Shown here piece by piece: positions 45,208 through 57,796 of a stretch of DNA of 64,000 bases. How positions within the stretch are numbered: the first letter of the stretch is position 1; each line of letters opens with the position of its first letter. The stretch comes from Anaeramoeba flamelloides (taxonomy: Eukaryota > Metamonada > Anaeramoebidae). The stretch is taken from NCBI GenBank assembly GCA_027625915.1, contig JANTQA010000026.1:3286001-3350000 (forward strand), written 5' to 3'. The position numbers and the translations under genes were made by a program. The notes beneath the pieces were generated by a model that ran no database searches, had not been told where the DNA came from, and saw only the letters and a list, made by a program, of their open reading frames with translations.

Positions 45208-46141
45208 ATTTTTTCTCTTTTTTTATCAAAAAAAATGATTTTTTAACAAGACATATATCGAATAATAATTTTTTTACTTTCTTTTCAAGCTCAAGGATGA
45301 AAGATCAGAAAATAAAAAAGGATAAATTTTAATAATTATAGAAAAAGTGCCAAAATTCTTACATTAGAAAGGGTTCAATAAATTCTTATTACTGGAATTT
45401 GGATAATAAATGGGAAAAAATTTCTCTTCACTTACTTTTTTCGTCCAGGTTTTGAGTTCTAAAACAAGCAATTTACAGTTTGTGAACCTTTGGTTGGCAC
45501 TTTTATTGTTATACTCGATTGGTATATATTTTGAGTATATTTCGAAATTGAAAGTTAAATTTCAGAATTCAAAAAATATAATCTACTCAAATTTTATCCA
45601 ACCAAAAATTCCAATACCTATTAATTTATATCTTTCTGCTTACGTTTGATAAAATACAATTTTGGTTGGAAAAAATTTTTCATTTCAATTGTTCAACCGA
45701 GTGGACAAAGTTATCCTCCACTTTGTTATGAATAATTTATTAAGTAAATTAGATTCTAACAAATAATAACAAAAAAAGAAAAAAATATAAATTTTGTTTT
45801 AAAAAGATTATAATGTTGGTTGCATATTATTAAGATCCAAATTTTAATTCAGATTTTGGCAATAAAATTATCTCCAACTATTTACATTAAAACATCAAAG
45901 TTCACAATTCTAAAAAGAGAAATTAATAATTTAAGCATCTTTACCTAAATATAAAAAATGTGATATGTTACATGATTTATAAAATCTTTTTTTGGAAAAA
46001 CCGAATGAAAATTATGTTAAATTTATTTTGGAACAAATGGTAAAGTTTTTTCAAATCAATTTCGATCGTAAACTCCACTATATTTTAAGAAATTTAAATC
46101 CAGTTTAGATTCGATTTTAATATTTTTTTTTATTACAACTT
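45208..46141. other. intergenic, nothing recognised
   Basis: Contains a 79-codon hydrophobic frame (45410-45649) with no recognisable motif; I do not call it a gene. Confidence 0.45.
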
Positions 46142-46343
46142 TCAATCAGTTCCACTTTTAAGGCACAAACTTTCAACGAAAATTGAAAAACAGAAAAATC
46201 TCAAATTAAGGCACAAAATTTGTAATTTTTTTATTTTCACAATTTTTTTTATTAGAATTTGAATTTTGTGCCTTAATTTGAGATTTTTTTTTCTGCCTTA
46301 AATCTAGTTAAAATTCCGTTTCTTAAAAGAGGAATTGACTGTA
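46142..46343. mobile_element. 200-bp palindromic MITE, copy 6
   Basis: TCAATCAGTTCCACTTTTAA at the left and GGAATTGACTGTA at the right, palindromic as in the other copies but with differences concentrated in the right arm. Arm mismatch marks an older insertion. Confidence 0.85.
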
Positions 46344-47094
46344 CTGGTATATGAATTATAACCAGGTAAGCTTTCCACTACATTTTAAATTCTCTTTTTC
46401 AAATAGAGATCACAATTCGTCTTCTTTAAGAACTCAATTTGTGTCTGGTATTTGAATTCTGAATGGTAACTATTTTTAACATCATTGTAATTTTTTCCCA
46501 TTCCAAATATTTTTTAAATTGCAATCTAATTCTTTGAAAACTCAATTTAGTAAAAGCAAAGGAAAAGGAAGTGAAAATTATTTCCCATTGAGCACTCAAA
46601 TATTAGTAGTAAAATTTTTAATTAATACATGATCCTCCTCAAAAAGACATCAACCTTCCGAGCAATTTATTTCCATAATATTTTGACAATCTATTTAAAC
46701 AATAATGGATTAGATAGTTTTAAAAATTAACAAAATTTTTTTTATGATAGAAAAGAAATATTGGAAATTGGGAAAATATTGGAGATCAAAAAATAATTCA
46801 GAAGTTAAACAAGAATCTTTTTGAAATAAAGAATAATAATTTTGTATCTATAGGTTTTCAAAATGTTCTTTTTTAAAATTCATTTGTCAAAATATTATAA
46901 AAAAAAGGAAAAATTAAACATTCAAAATTCAAAAAGAAAGTAATTAAATCATATCTAGGTTGAAAACTATTTGCTTTGAATTTATTTTTGGTGTATCAAA
47001 AAAAGATTAAAATATTAAGATATCGATTTATGAACATGTGTGGTATTTCAGATACAAAGAGAATTAAAGTTTTCAAGATTTTTCTAAGAACAAA
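46344..47094. other. spacer with weak similarity to the 62-63 kb fold-back
   Basis: Around 46390-46620 there are stretches such as GAAGTGAAAATTATTTCCCA that also occur in the arm at 62935-63010. The match is short; the region may be a decayed end of that family. No gene. Confidence 0.4.
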
Positions 47095-48520
47095 TACAAT
47101 TATTTTCCAATTTAAAAACAAAAATTTTTAATTCACATCTCAAAATATTTTTAGAGTTCATAAGATAGTTCACATTCCTAAAATATTGAACTAATTGTTT
47201 AGAAATGATATTTTTAGACATTTACTTTAGCTACCTTATTGGATTCTGAGAAAAAATTTTTCTCTGTTAATTTGATTGTAGTATTAATTATTAATATTCA
47301 ATTAGAACTGGAAATAAATATTTTCCATTTATTAATTGGAAAATAATAGTCTTTTTTTTTTAAAGATTCTGATGTCAACAAAACGATACAAAAAACACTA
47401 TCAAATAAAATAGCTAAACAATTAGGAATCTATTTTTAAAAATTTATTCGATATAAAAAAAGGATAATCAGAAGAAAAAATTATTTCTAATTTTTCATAA
47501 ATATTTTAGTCTTTGAGAGTGTAATGATTTTGAAAAAATTCTTGATTGGTTAACAACTAATCCAAAAAAACAATAAACTTATTCATTTTTCGAGTTCATA
47601 TTGAAATTTAGTAAAAACTATGATTAAAAATTTACACCTATTTTACTTTTTACAAAAAACTTGAACATTAAAATTAATCAATTTGGTAATCCCTTATTTC
47701 TATTTTCAATTCTTTTTCTTGTTGAATTTTAAATTGTTTTGGAGGAACTGCAATTTCTAATTCAGGATTTTGAAATATTAAAGGTGGAAATTAGAAAAAA
47801 TTTGAAATTTGAAATCAAGAACTTGGTGAATTTTTGGTTTGATGTCAAGGATATTTTAAATGGTACCTTCTCAATTATTTGATTTGCAAAACAATTCTAA
47901 GGTTTAACTGAGTTTGAAGTAAGTTTTATCTTCTTTTTTTATTGTTTTTTTCTCTGATAATTCTATTATTTTAACTCTTAAAAATACTTTACATTTTCCC
48001 ATTTTTCAACGATCCTGTGAAGGTGGTAATAACAAAGAATCATAATTCACTTTAAAGAGATATAAAGGATGAATTCTCCTTTTTTTTTTTTGATCTAAAC
48101 CAAGAATTGTGCAATAAAAATAAGAAGAAAAGTAGAGAGGAAGAGTTGTTAAAGTTTTTCCCTTTATTTCTCAATTATTAATACAGCTTTAAATCAAATT
48201 GGAACCATACTAAATAGTTCCAATTCCTTTTTAAAAGAAATTTACTCCAAAAATATTTTGTCAATTCTGTTATTTTCCAATTAATAAATGAAAATTTTTA
48301 TTTCAATTTCCAAAAAGAATTTTATTTATTATTACTACAATCAAATTAACAAAGTATAAATTTTGTCTTAGAATTCATGAAGGAAGTTTAATTAAATGTT
48401 TGTAAGTGTCATTTCTAAAAGATTAGAAAAATATTTTGGAATGTGAACTATCTTATAAACTAGAAATATTTTTTAAGATGTGAACTAAAAATTTTCGTTT
48501 TTAATTGGAAAATGATAGTA
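47095..48520. mobile_element. 1.4-kb fold-back element with arms of about 260 bp
   Basis: Left arm 47095-47360 and right arm about 48260-48520 are inverted copies, diverged but aligned throughout. Pairs include TAGTTCACATTCCTAAAATA with TATTTTGGAATGTGAACTA, and CCATTTATTAATTGGAAAAT with ATTTTCCAATTAATAAATG. The roughly 900-bp centre has no recognised gene. Single arms of the same family appear at 58737-59130, where two partial arm units are tandem. Long arms with a non-coding centre are typical of fold-back transposons; no transposase is visible. Confidence 0.75.
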
Positions 48521-48871
48521 TTTTGTCGCTTTAGTGGTGATTAATTTTTTTAGAAAAAGTTAAAGCAAACAAGTTATTGTTTCGAGAAAATATTATATTG
48601 AAAAAGAAAAAAGTGACTTCAACAAAAATCCTCTTTGTGCATATCTGTTGATTTTATTTTTTTATTTTGCTCATTTGTCAAAAACTTTTTCTGTTGAAAA
48701 TATAATATTTGAAAAGTAAGAGTTTCGGAAAAAACGTTTAAAATTCAATCAGAACGGGGGTATTTTTTCGAACTTTTGATAACTAATTATTTTCCAGTTT
48801 ATTGGAAATTTAAATTTATGATAATAATTTTCTGTAAAAATCAGACAAATAAGATATTTTAAACAGAAAAA

Positions 48872-48932
48872 ATGAGCACACCAACAATTAGGGATTCGAT
48901 TGAAAGACTTCAGAGTTTCACATCTGTTAGAT
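48872..48932 (+). other. possible short first exon
   Basis: ATG at 48872 opens MSTPTIRDSIERLQSFTSVR, which looks like amphipathic coding sequence of balanced composition. It is followed by a possible GTATTT donor at 48933. I could not find a convincing following exon before the kinase at 49972, so this may be a lost gene, part of one with undetected exons, or chance. Confidence 0.25.
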
Positions 48933-49971
48933 GTATTTTTTTTTAAAAAAGTTTGACATTTTGAAAAAATTACAAAATTTCAACACATAAAATTAGAAAT
49001 TAAAGTCTCCAATTGGTGAAGGCAAATATTACTATACCCGATTTTATTAAAGTTGACCAAATTTTGACTTTTTTATTTTTGACTATCATTTACTAGATAT
49101 ATCACAAATTTTTCTTCTTAAAATTTTTTGTTAAATTGTATTCTCATAATGAAGGTTTTTCAATTTAAGAGTGACTTAAACACTTAACACTTTTTCTCTT
49201 CTTAGAACTAATTCTTGGAATCAATTCCAAATCTTAATTTTTTCAATAAGATATATTGAAATAATTTTGAAGCTAATAGCAAAATTTTTGATCGGTGTTA
49301 CTTTGACATTAGTGATCTTTATATTTTGTGAAGTACACTTTGGGTAAAAAATATTTAAAATTTGTTTTGTAAAAGGTCGTAAAATTAATTAATATGAAAA
49401 CATAATTTTCTGGCAAAAACGAATTTATTGTCTAACGAAAGATTAATCTTCAAGTTGAGGTTAAATTTTTTTTATACTTCAATTAATAGTTCGAAAATTT
49501 ACGTTTAAATTAATATTGTTAGTAAACCTTTAAAATTCAAAAAAAAAGACAAAAATAATTCAAGTAATATGTGTACTTTTCTGAAATGGCATTGAAAAAT
49601 GAATTGTGATAATTTAAAAGATAAAAAACAGTTCAAATTTTTTCTCATTGAGAAAAACTATTTTTCCATTTTTTGCAAACAATAATTAAAGAAAGAGATT
49701 AAATTTGCCAAAAAGTTCTAATAGCAGAAAATACCCTTGGAAATTCTAAACCTCCAAAAACTCAAATTAGTAGAAAAAAAAAAAAAAAGTTGTTATATTC
49801 ATGAAAAAGATATTCAAAAATCCCTTTGAAATTAAATCAAACACAAATTAGGTTTGTTATATTTCTGGCAAATAAAAAAATCGGAAAAATTTTTTTCATT
49901 TTCTTTAAATTTACATTTTTTTTAAATATTTTTTTTATATTTGAACTAATTTTCTGAAAATATCCTTATCA
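48933..49971. other. kinase upstream region
   Basis: A/T-rich sequence up to the kinase start codon. Nothing recognised. Confidence 0.45.
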
Positions 49972-52237
49972 ATGTGTACTTTTAAAAAATTCAGTAAAGA
50001 TTATATTTTTGAAAAAACAATTGGAACAGGAAGTTTTGGAGTTGTTAAAAAAGGGGTTCATAAATTAACAAAACAAAAAGTAAGAAACCAAGCCTTTTCA
50101 AAGGATAATTTTGTTTTTTTTTTTTTCGTAAAAAAAATAGCAAACTGTTAAAAACTTTGTTTTCCAATTATTTCTTTAAGGTAGCAATCAAAATCCTGGA
50201 CAAAAAAAAAACAAAATTAACAAAGACAACAAAAATCCAATTGTTAAGGGAAATGAGAATTCTTCGAATGGTAAACCATAAAAATATTATCAAATTATAT
50301 GACATTTTCGAAGATCAAAAAAATATTTATATTGTCACAGAATATGTTGATGGATGTGAGCTTGTTGACTTTTTGATCAATAATCCCAAGTTGAAATTGG
50401 GTGTTATCAAAAGTATTTTTAAGCAAATAGTAAAAGGTTTGAAAATTAAAATCTATATTTTCTTTTGATTTCAAATAGCAAATTAATTAAAAGTGGCCAA
50501 AAAAAAAAAAAATAACATTAGAACAAATTTTCCATCTTATTAAAATACCAATAAATAACCACAAAACCAACAAATAACCTAATACCAACAAAATAAATAT
50601 ATCATTTAATATCAAAAAATTAAACAGGTGTCGGTTATTGCCATAATTTAAAAATTGTTCACCGTGATTTAAAATTGGAAAATATTCTGATCGATAAAAA
50701 TTTCCAAATCAAAATAATTGATTTTGGTTTATCCAATTTCATTGAAAACAAAAGTCAGCTCTTGCAAACATATTGTGGTTCACCATCTTACACATCACCC
50801 GAAATCTTGCAAAGAATAGAATACGACGGAACAAAGTCTGACGTCTGGAGTTTAGGAGTAATTCTTTATGCCCTCTTTGTTGGCAAATTGCCCTTCAATA
50901 GCGAAAACCCAAGGAGGTTGTACGAAAAAATCATTACCTGTTCATATTTGATGCCAATTTATCTCCCAAAGGAAGTTTCGTCCTTGATTCGCAGCTGCTT
51001 GGATTTACAACCAGAAAAAAGGCCCGATCTTACCCAAATAAGAAATCATTGCTTTTTTGGTGATCAAAAAAAAGATCAAAAAACGCAAGACACACAAACA
51101 CAGTATTGTGTCAAAACTGCAAACACTCAAATCGATCCTCTGGTTGTATTACAAATCTCCAGTCTTGGCTTTTCACATCTTGAAGTGTTGGAACAATTAG
51201 AAAGTGAGAAAAGGGATTCAGAATTTATGCCTGCTTATTTAATTTACAACGACCTTTCACAGAAGGGTAACATGACTTTTAATAATTTACCTCAGAGCAA
51301 GAAGAACTGTAATCACATCAACAACAGCACATATAAGAGCCAAGCAACTTCAAAATTGAAAAAGAGAAAGAGAACACTTTCTAAAAAGAGAAAGAACAAA
51401 AAAAAGAATTCTAAACATTTGTTCAAAATTCTGAATAAAAAATTTGCTTTTAAGAAAAATAATTCGCAAATTCCAAAAACCCAATCAAAGAAAGAGGGCA
51501 ATTACAAAACCGTGGATAACTCAAATACTAAGAATAGCCTTAAGGAAGAAAAGACTAATTATGTACAAGAATTTACAGAGTCTAGTAAATTCGAATTGCC
51601 TTCCTCTTCTTCTGAGAGTTTAAGTTCTGTGTCAACATTGGTGTCTATGGATTCCAATTCAAACGTAAATTTCAGTGATGTGCAATTTAGAATTCAAAAT
51701 AAATTAAACCCCATTGAATTAAATTTACAAAAGAAGAAAAAAGAAAATACAAAGGAAATTGAAAACCAGAAAGCCAACAAAGGAAAACGTAAAATGGAAA
51801 TAGTCAGTGATCAATATAATACCACCACCTTAAAAAAGAAGGGAAAAAAAGTCACCCGATCAAACACTTTCGAATCAAACCTAACACCAAAGATAACAAG
51901 ATTCAGAAGCTACCCCTTATACCACAATGAAAGTAACAACCAATGGAACAGATTTGGTAACCATATCAATCCAAGTCTAATCTGGACAAAATCAGAAAGA
52001 TCACTCACTAAGAAATTGAAAAAGATTTTGAAAACAAAAAACGCTCAGATTAAAAAAAAATCAAAACACTTCTACACAATTTCATTAGACAATAATAAAA
52101 AAAATCGAATTGATTTTGAAATTAAAATGGAAAAAGTTGCTAATTTGAAAAAAGTTACAATGCTAAAGTTTAGAAGAGGACTTTTAGACATTGAAAACTT
52201 TGAGCAATTTTACAAATTGATTTCAAAATCTTTGTAA
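49972..52237 (+). CDS. CAMK-family Ser/Thr kinase, MARK/Par-1/KIN1-like
   Basis: Three exons, 49972-50079, 50181-50436 and 50628-52237, join to 657 residues; introns are 101 and 191 bases (the second donor is GTTTGA). The kinase domain runs from about residue 12 to 270. It shows a GTGSFG loop, VAIK (K40), the alphaC Glu E60 in LLREMRIL, HRDLKLEN (D135), DFG (D153) and SPE in place of APE. All catalytic residues are present, so it should be active. The activation loop reads LLQTYCGSPSY; T169 fits the site phosphorylated by LKB1 in AMPK-related kinases. After the domain comes a UBA-like segment (PLVVLQISSLGFSHLEVLEQ, about 288-330). A long Lys/Ser/Asn-rich low-complexity region follows (to about 600). 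The last about 50 residues (FEIKMEKVANLKKVTMLKFR) are KA1-like, a membrane-binding domain typical of MARK, KIN1 and related kinases. Polarity or metabolic signalling is inferred from family only. Confidence 0.92.
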
Positions 52238-53164
52238 ATTAAATATTAGTAGTCATTTTTTTTGTTTTTTAGATTTATACACTAATTTTTTTTTTATATT
52301 AAAATAAATGCTTAATACACTAGATTTATATATAATGAATTTTATTGTTTCTCTGTTTTAAAAAGTTTTAAAAAATGAGTTTTATAATTACTAGACTATC
52401 TGATATTTTTTTTTTTTTTTTTTATTTTTTGACAATAAAAAAGGTGAAATTTTAACTTTTTTAATTTATTATATCGAAAAAAGTCAGGCATTTTTTTTTT
52501 TTTACTTTTTAAATAATATTTTCTTTTTAAGGAATTTATTTGATAAAATTCCTATATAAAATTTTAGATGAACAATGGTATTTACCGAAACATTATTTAC
52601 CTCTTCTTTTTTTTCAAAAATATTTGTAAAATATTTATGAAAAATTTCAAAAATAAAAAAAGGAATTAGTTATTTTTTGTCATTTTTTATAAATTTAAAT
52701 TGTGAATATTAATGAATAAAGATTTTGTGGTGCAATTATAAATTAGCATATTGTAATCAAAATATCATTTTTAGCTTAAAGGATAAAAAGAAACAAAGGA
52801 ACTCAAAGTGGAATTAGTAATTGTTAGATAATTTGAACATTACTTTTTTTTTTTATTTATTTTTTTTTTTTTATTAAATTATATTGTTTTATTTTATGAA
52901 ATTTTATTTTTTAATCTCAGAACTTAATCAGAGAACAAACTCATAAAATAAGAATATAAATGTGTGAATTTTGAACATTTCTATTCATCTTGAGAATCAA
53001 ACAAGAAAGACCACCTTTCTAATCAAATTTAATAAAATACAGACTGAAAGAAATAAAAAAATCCATAAAAGCCTATTTTTGAAGTAATATATTTCTTCTT
53101 TATCTTCTTTTTTTAATAAATCCAAACAATTAATGACAGAGAATTTCTAAAAAATTCCTATTTA
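52238..53164. other. kinase 3' flank, nothing recognised
   Basis: T-rich homopolymer tracts and A/T-rich spacer. No gene. Confidence 0.5.
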
Positions 53165-53480
53165 TTATTATTTACACAGGTCCGACAAATTTTTGTCATG
53201 AATTGTCAAAAAATGTCAAAAAAATCAGACAAAAATTTTCAAAAAATGACAAAAAAATTTGACAAAAATTATCAAAAATTGTCATGAGATTTGTCAAAAA
53301 AACTCATCTAAATAAATTATGACACCTTTTTGATTGTCAAAATATGTCGAAAAAAAATATCATAAAAAATTGACAAAAATTAACAAAAAATATCAATCAA
53401 AAAAAAACAAAAAATATCAAATCAAAAAAAGTCATTTTTTATTTTAAAAAAAATGTCAAAAATTTTGATAAAGAAAAAAA
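53165..53480. repeat. degenerate (TGTCAAAAA)n low-complexity array
   Basis: About 300 bases of imperfect TGTCAAAAA/GACAAAAATT units such as TTGTCAAAAAATGTCAAAAA. Similar sequence, mostly on the opposite strand, occupies about 63785-64000. It could be a satellite-like array or the degenerate edge of an element. Confidence 0.7.
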
Positions 53481-53696
53481 AATCATGAAAAATAAATAAG
53501 ATTCAAAAAAAAAATAAAAACAAAATAAGAAAATATTTATCACAATTAATCGTTTTTTGATACCATTTAATCCACAATTTAAACCATTTCCATGTCTGTA
53601 CCAATTATCTATCCTTTTATTTTTTTAAAAAAAGATTTTATAAAAAAGATTTTTTTATGTTTTAGAATAGAATAAGATTATATTTAAAGGGATTGA

Positions 53697-54891
53697 ATAT
53701 ATTTTACATTTTTTGAGTACCAGCTTATTTGAAACTGAATTTTTTGAATCATTTCTGAAACCAAACCCATTGATATTTTAATAAATATGAGAGTAGTCTA
53801 TATCCTAGTATAATATTATTTTCATAACAAATAAAAATATGGAAATAAAAAAAATGAAAAGATTGATCAAGAAACAATAAATAAAAATCATTTATTTCTT
53901 GATTTTATCTTCGTGTTTAATACAATTACTTCTTCTTTACTTTGTTTTATTTTTTATTCCAAATGGAAAAAATTTTATTTGTAGTTTTTTTGAGAAACAA
54001 ATTACTTTTTATTTCTAAAGAATTTCCAAAAATGAATTTTAAAATCCTATTTTTATTTAATTAATCCAATTCTAGTTCTGGTTCAGAAAATAGGAGCTTT
54101 TTAAATTCCACTTCCGAAATATGGATTTATTGGGACAAATTTGATTTTCTAATTGTTTATTTTCCATTTATTCGAAAACTTAAAATAATTTTGAATTATG
54201 ATTGAAATTTTCTCACCATATTTTTCTTTTATTTTGGGTTGAAATCTTTTGGAGTTGTTTTTTAATTTCAAGAATTCAATCATTTCTTTAATTTTTGAAT
54301 ACAGTATTCTTTGTTTTGTATTTGATAAAAATATTTGAAAAAAGAATTTTGAAAGCAATTTTATAAATAAATGTTTTGTAATTAATAATAAAAAAGTAAT
54401 GGGGTTAAAAATTTCAAGATAATAACTTTTTTCGGTTCATTACAAATTAAGAAGCTTAAATCAACTAATCTTCAAAAATAGAATTTGGTTGAATTTTTTT
54501 TTCACTCTTATTTTCAATAAGTTTATTTGGAAAGGTGATCTTTACTTGTTTGGTCTTCAAAAATAAAACAGTTGTTTTGAATGAATAACTTTTCGGGTCT
54601 ATTTTTTTGGTTTATTCTATGACTAATCTCAAGCATCCCAATAACAAATTTCTCGATCCAAAACCTAATTTAATAAAACCAAAAATTTAATCAAAAAAAT
54701 TGTTCAAAAAATTGAAAAAATGAATGATACAACTCTGAATTACTTTGGGTTCATTCTCTTTTCACAAATAGAGTAGCGAATGGTATTTTGGTTTTCAAGT
54801 TTCCAATGTTCAATGACACTCAGAAAATCTTTTTTTCAGTAATGTTCTCACAATAAAAATTTTTCAAAATGATAAAATGTATACTACTTGC
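53697..54891 (+). mobile_element. 1.2-kb TIR element copy C
   Basis: Uninterrupted copy of the family also at 27230-29075 and 30207-31630. Left end TTTTACATTTTTTGAGTACC, right end TTTTTCAAAATGATAAAATG then TATACTACTTG. It serves as the reference for recognising the nested insertions in copies A and B. Its open frames are short and differ from those of the other copies, so no common protein is evident. The superfamily is not determined. Confidence 0.8.
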
Positions 54892-54944
54892 ATCAAAAAA
54901 ATAAAAAATAATATTTTGTAAAACTTTCTTCCTCTAAGATACCC

Positions 54945-55200
54945 AATTTAAGGTTTAAAATCCCTGAAATGTTAAAAAAAATGATCTTATGTCGGGTGTG
55001 GCGACTTGTTATTTGGTTACTAGCTGATCGATCTTCAATTTAGTATTAATTTTATGTGGTTAAAAAGGATTTTTTTGACAATATATTTTTTTTATGGAAT
55101 CCAAATTGAAGAGTGAAATACTAATAGATTTGAATGTATGTCTAAAAAATTGAGATTTTTGGGTTGTAAATTCAAAATTTTAATTAGGTTTTACAATATT
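54945..55200 (+). repeat. third copy of the LINE-flanking arm sequence
   Basis: TTAAGGTTTAAAATCCCTGA and ACTAGCTGATCGATCTTCAA match the arms at 24357 and 26750 with many substitutions, and the match extends beyond the arm as at 24357. It lies about 50 bases past copy C of the 1.2-kb element and no LINE sequence accompanies it, so the arm sequence is a mobile or duplicated unit independent of the LINE. Confidence 0.7.
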
Positions 55201-55526
55201 TGGCGCACCTAAAAAAATTTATAATTATTTTCATTAATTGAGTAAAAGAGGAATAAATATGTCGTTTTCATAATTGACATAAGATATATTAGCCTTACAC
55301 TCTTCAATTCAAATTTAGGAAAAAAATATAAATTGTTATAATTGTCATAAAATTTTGGCAAAAGTGTCAAAAAAAATCAAAATTAAAAATAAAACATTCT
55401 CAAACTTTTTCATAAAAAAAAAAACAAAGAAAAAAAAAACAAAGAAAAAAAACCAAACCTTTAAATTAAAAATTCCCCTCAAAATACTTTTATAAAACTT
55501 GGAAAATACAACTTTTTAATCATAAA

Positions 55527-56180
55527 GAAATTATTTTAATTTGGTTATTTTCAAATAATAATTAATAACCCCATTCTTGGTTATTTCAGTGGGTTAGTAA
55601 ATAACCCAAAGATTAAATTTATCAATAAAATTTTTTTGTATTTCTCAATTTTGTTAAAATATTTTCAAACAAATATAACTAATTCAATTTAATAATTCTA
55701 ATAAAAAAATAATAGGGATTCTCAAATAACTGATTTTAATAATAACAGTTTGGTTGCTTATACTCTTGATATTTTAAAAATAATATTGATAATCTTTTAA
55801 ATTTCAAGATATTTAATAAGTGTTTGTGAATATAATAAAGGATCAATTTTTTATGATCTTTAATTATTCAATGTTTGATTTATTTCTCTTGCATTTTTAA
55901 AATAATATTAAAGTTTCAATCTTACTTGTTCATACAAACTCTCACAAATTACTAAAAGTGAGATTTCTTTAAAATGAAAAAGGTTTTCAAAAATTTTTCA
56001 ATTTCTATTTTGGATCTGTGTATCCAAACAGAAAGGATCTGATCTTTTGACTGAAAATTTCCATGTGAAAAATCAACTCTTTTAAAATTGATTACTAATT
56101 TCACTAAAGTTGATAAATGAGTTTGCTTCTCAGGTTTTTCATTATATCCTTGTATAATTAATTACTCTATTACCTTTGGG
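55527..56180 (+). repeat. left outer arm of the 8.2-kb structure
   Basis: Pairs with 63058-63712. The outer limit is at GAAATTATTTTAATTTGG and the inner limit at TATTACCTTTGGG. Beyond both limits similarity stops abruptly. Confidence 0.85.
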
Positions 56181-56269
56181 AAAAGAAAACAACAATTAAA
56201 AAGAGTTACTAATCCTTAATAGAAAAAAAAATATCAAAACTAAAAACTAAAGAAAACAACAACTAGAGG

Positions 56270-56330
56270 ATTAAAAAAAAATACCTGACATCAAAATAAT
56301 CCAGGACATGATTTTTTATTTTTAATACTG
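56270..56330. repeat. AATACCTGACAT end motif
   Basis: AAAAATACCTGACATCAAAA followed by TAATCCAGGACATG is a copy of the terminal motif best preserved at 60214-60697. Another stands at about 56622-56660 (ATACCTGACATGGAAAAAAT). Both are solitary ends between the outer and inner left arms, which may explain why the arm pairing is interrupted there. Confidence 0.6.
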
Positions 56331-56789
56331 ATAAATTCATACAAATGTTTTTAACTTTTTTGTTCACTTTCCTATTTTTGAAAATGAATTTCTGAGTTTA
56401 AAATTAGAATTTTTTAGGTTTCATAGGACAAATAAAACTTGTAAATTAGTTGGTAACAATGCTTCGTTTGAAAAAATGTTTTAAAAGTTGGTCTACACCA
56501 TAAATAAAAAAATTGAATTTGAACCAAAAAAGTTAACAATATTTTTGGGAATTTATGATTTTTAAAAACCAAATATCAGGAGGTCTTTTCTCAAAAAGAA
56601 ACATATAGTATTGAAAAAAATACCTGACATGGAAAAAATTCCTTACAAGAATTTTTTTTTTTGAATTTATTAGTTTTAGGAAACCCATTGTGGAATTGCT
56701 TAATAATTAATTTTATTTAAAAAATCAAACTTTTAAAATAAAAACTCGCCACTTATTATTATGATGATTAATTAAATTACACTTATTCA

Positions 56790-57170
56790 AAACACTATTT
56801 AAGGTATTAGAGTCTACCAAGGAGAATTCTAAGATGAAAGTATTTCTTATTGGGTGTAACTTGCATTTATGTACCATGGTTCAAATGTATCTAAAAATCC
56901 ATTAGTCAAAGTAGTGATATTCTCTTGATCCCATCAATTAAAAATGATCCTTTTATTAATTAAAAAACCCACAATTTCAGAAAAAAATCTGCATTTTGCC
57001 ACAAATTTAAAGGTTGAATTATTAATATTCAGACTCCAAAGTAGCAAAACTATCTTCAAAAATATGTGGCGAAATGTATATTAGCTGCTAAAAAATTCAA
57101 TTTTGTTTAAAACAAATTAATAATTGACCTATAGATTTTTTTGACCAATTATTTTTGAAATCTTAGAAAT
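56790..57170 (+). repeat. left inner arm of the 8.2-kb structure
   Basis: Diverged inverted partner of 61810-62170. Shared stretches include CCTTTTATTAATTAAAAAAC and TTGACCAATTATTTTTGAA. Confidence 0.75.
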
Positions 57171-57175
57171 ATCTT

Positions 57176-57596
57176 TACCGTTCTGGAAAAAAGTGAAACA
57201 CGGTTTTTCATTGGGAACATTAATAGAAATCACAGAAAACTGAAAAGGAAAAGTAAACTCAATTAAAAGAAGAAAAAAATTAATTCCAAATAATAATTCA
57301 TTATATTATTTTCAATCAAACTAATAAAAACAATTTAAATCTACTTTCTTATCCAATTGTTCAAATGGTTTTGGAGATCTCAAAAATAGTCAATTTTTCG
57401 AACAAATTTTTAATAATTGATCAATCAAAGAAAAACCCCTGCCAAAGGATAGTATTAAAAAAATGACATTGTATTGAATCCTTCATTGGTCTTTATTCAT
57501 TTTTTTATTCTTTTATTAATTGATTTTACTTTGAATTTTCAGGTTCTATTAATGTTCCAAATGAAAAAACGTGTTTCACTTTTTTTCAGAACGGTG
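57176..57596 (+). mobile_element. 430-bp MITE (GTGAAACACGG family), copy 3
   Basis: Ends TTCTGGAAAAAAGTGAAACA / inverse at TTTCACTTTTTTTCAGAACG. It directly borders the left inner arm. Same orientation as the copy at 61066-61498, judged from the internal order of CAATCAAAGAAAAACCCC and TAGTATTAAAAAAATGAC. Confidence 0.85.
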
Positions 57597-57796
57597 ATGT
57601 TACAATTAGCTTTATAAAAGGGAAAAAAAACAGTCTCTTGTTTTTTTATGTTGATGACTATTGAGTTAATCTTTGGAATTATAAAATTAAAAAAATGGTT
57701 ACTTTTTTAAGTTCTAAATATTAATTATTAAGTTCTGGAATACTATTATTTGGGGGTTGTATTTTTAGATTTTGAAAAGAATTTTTGAATCTATCA

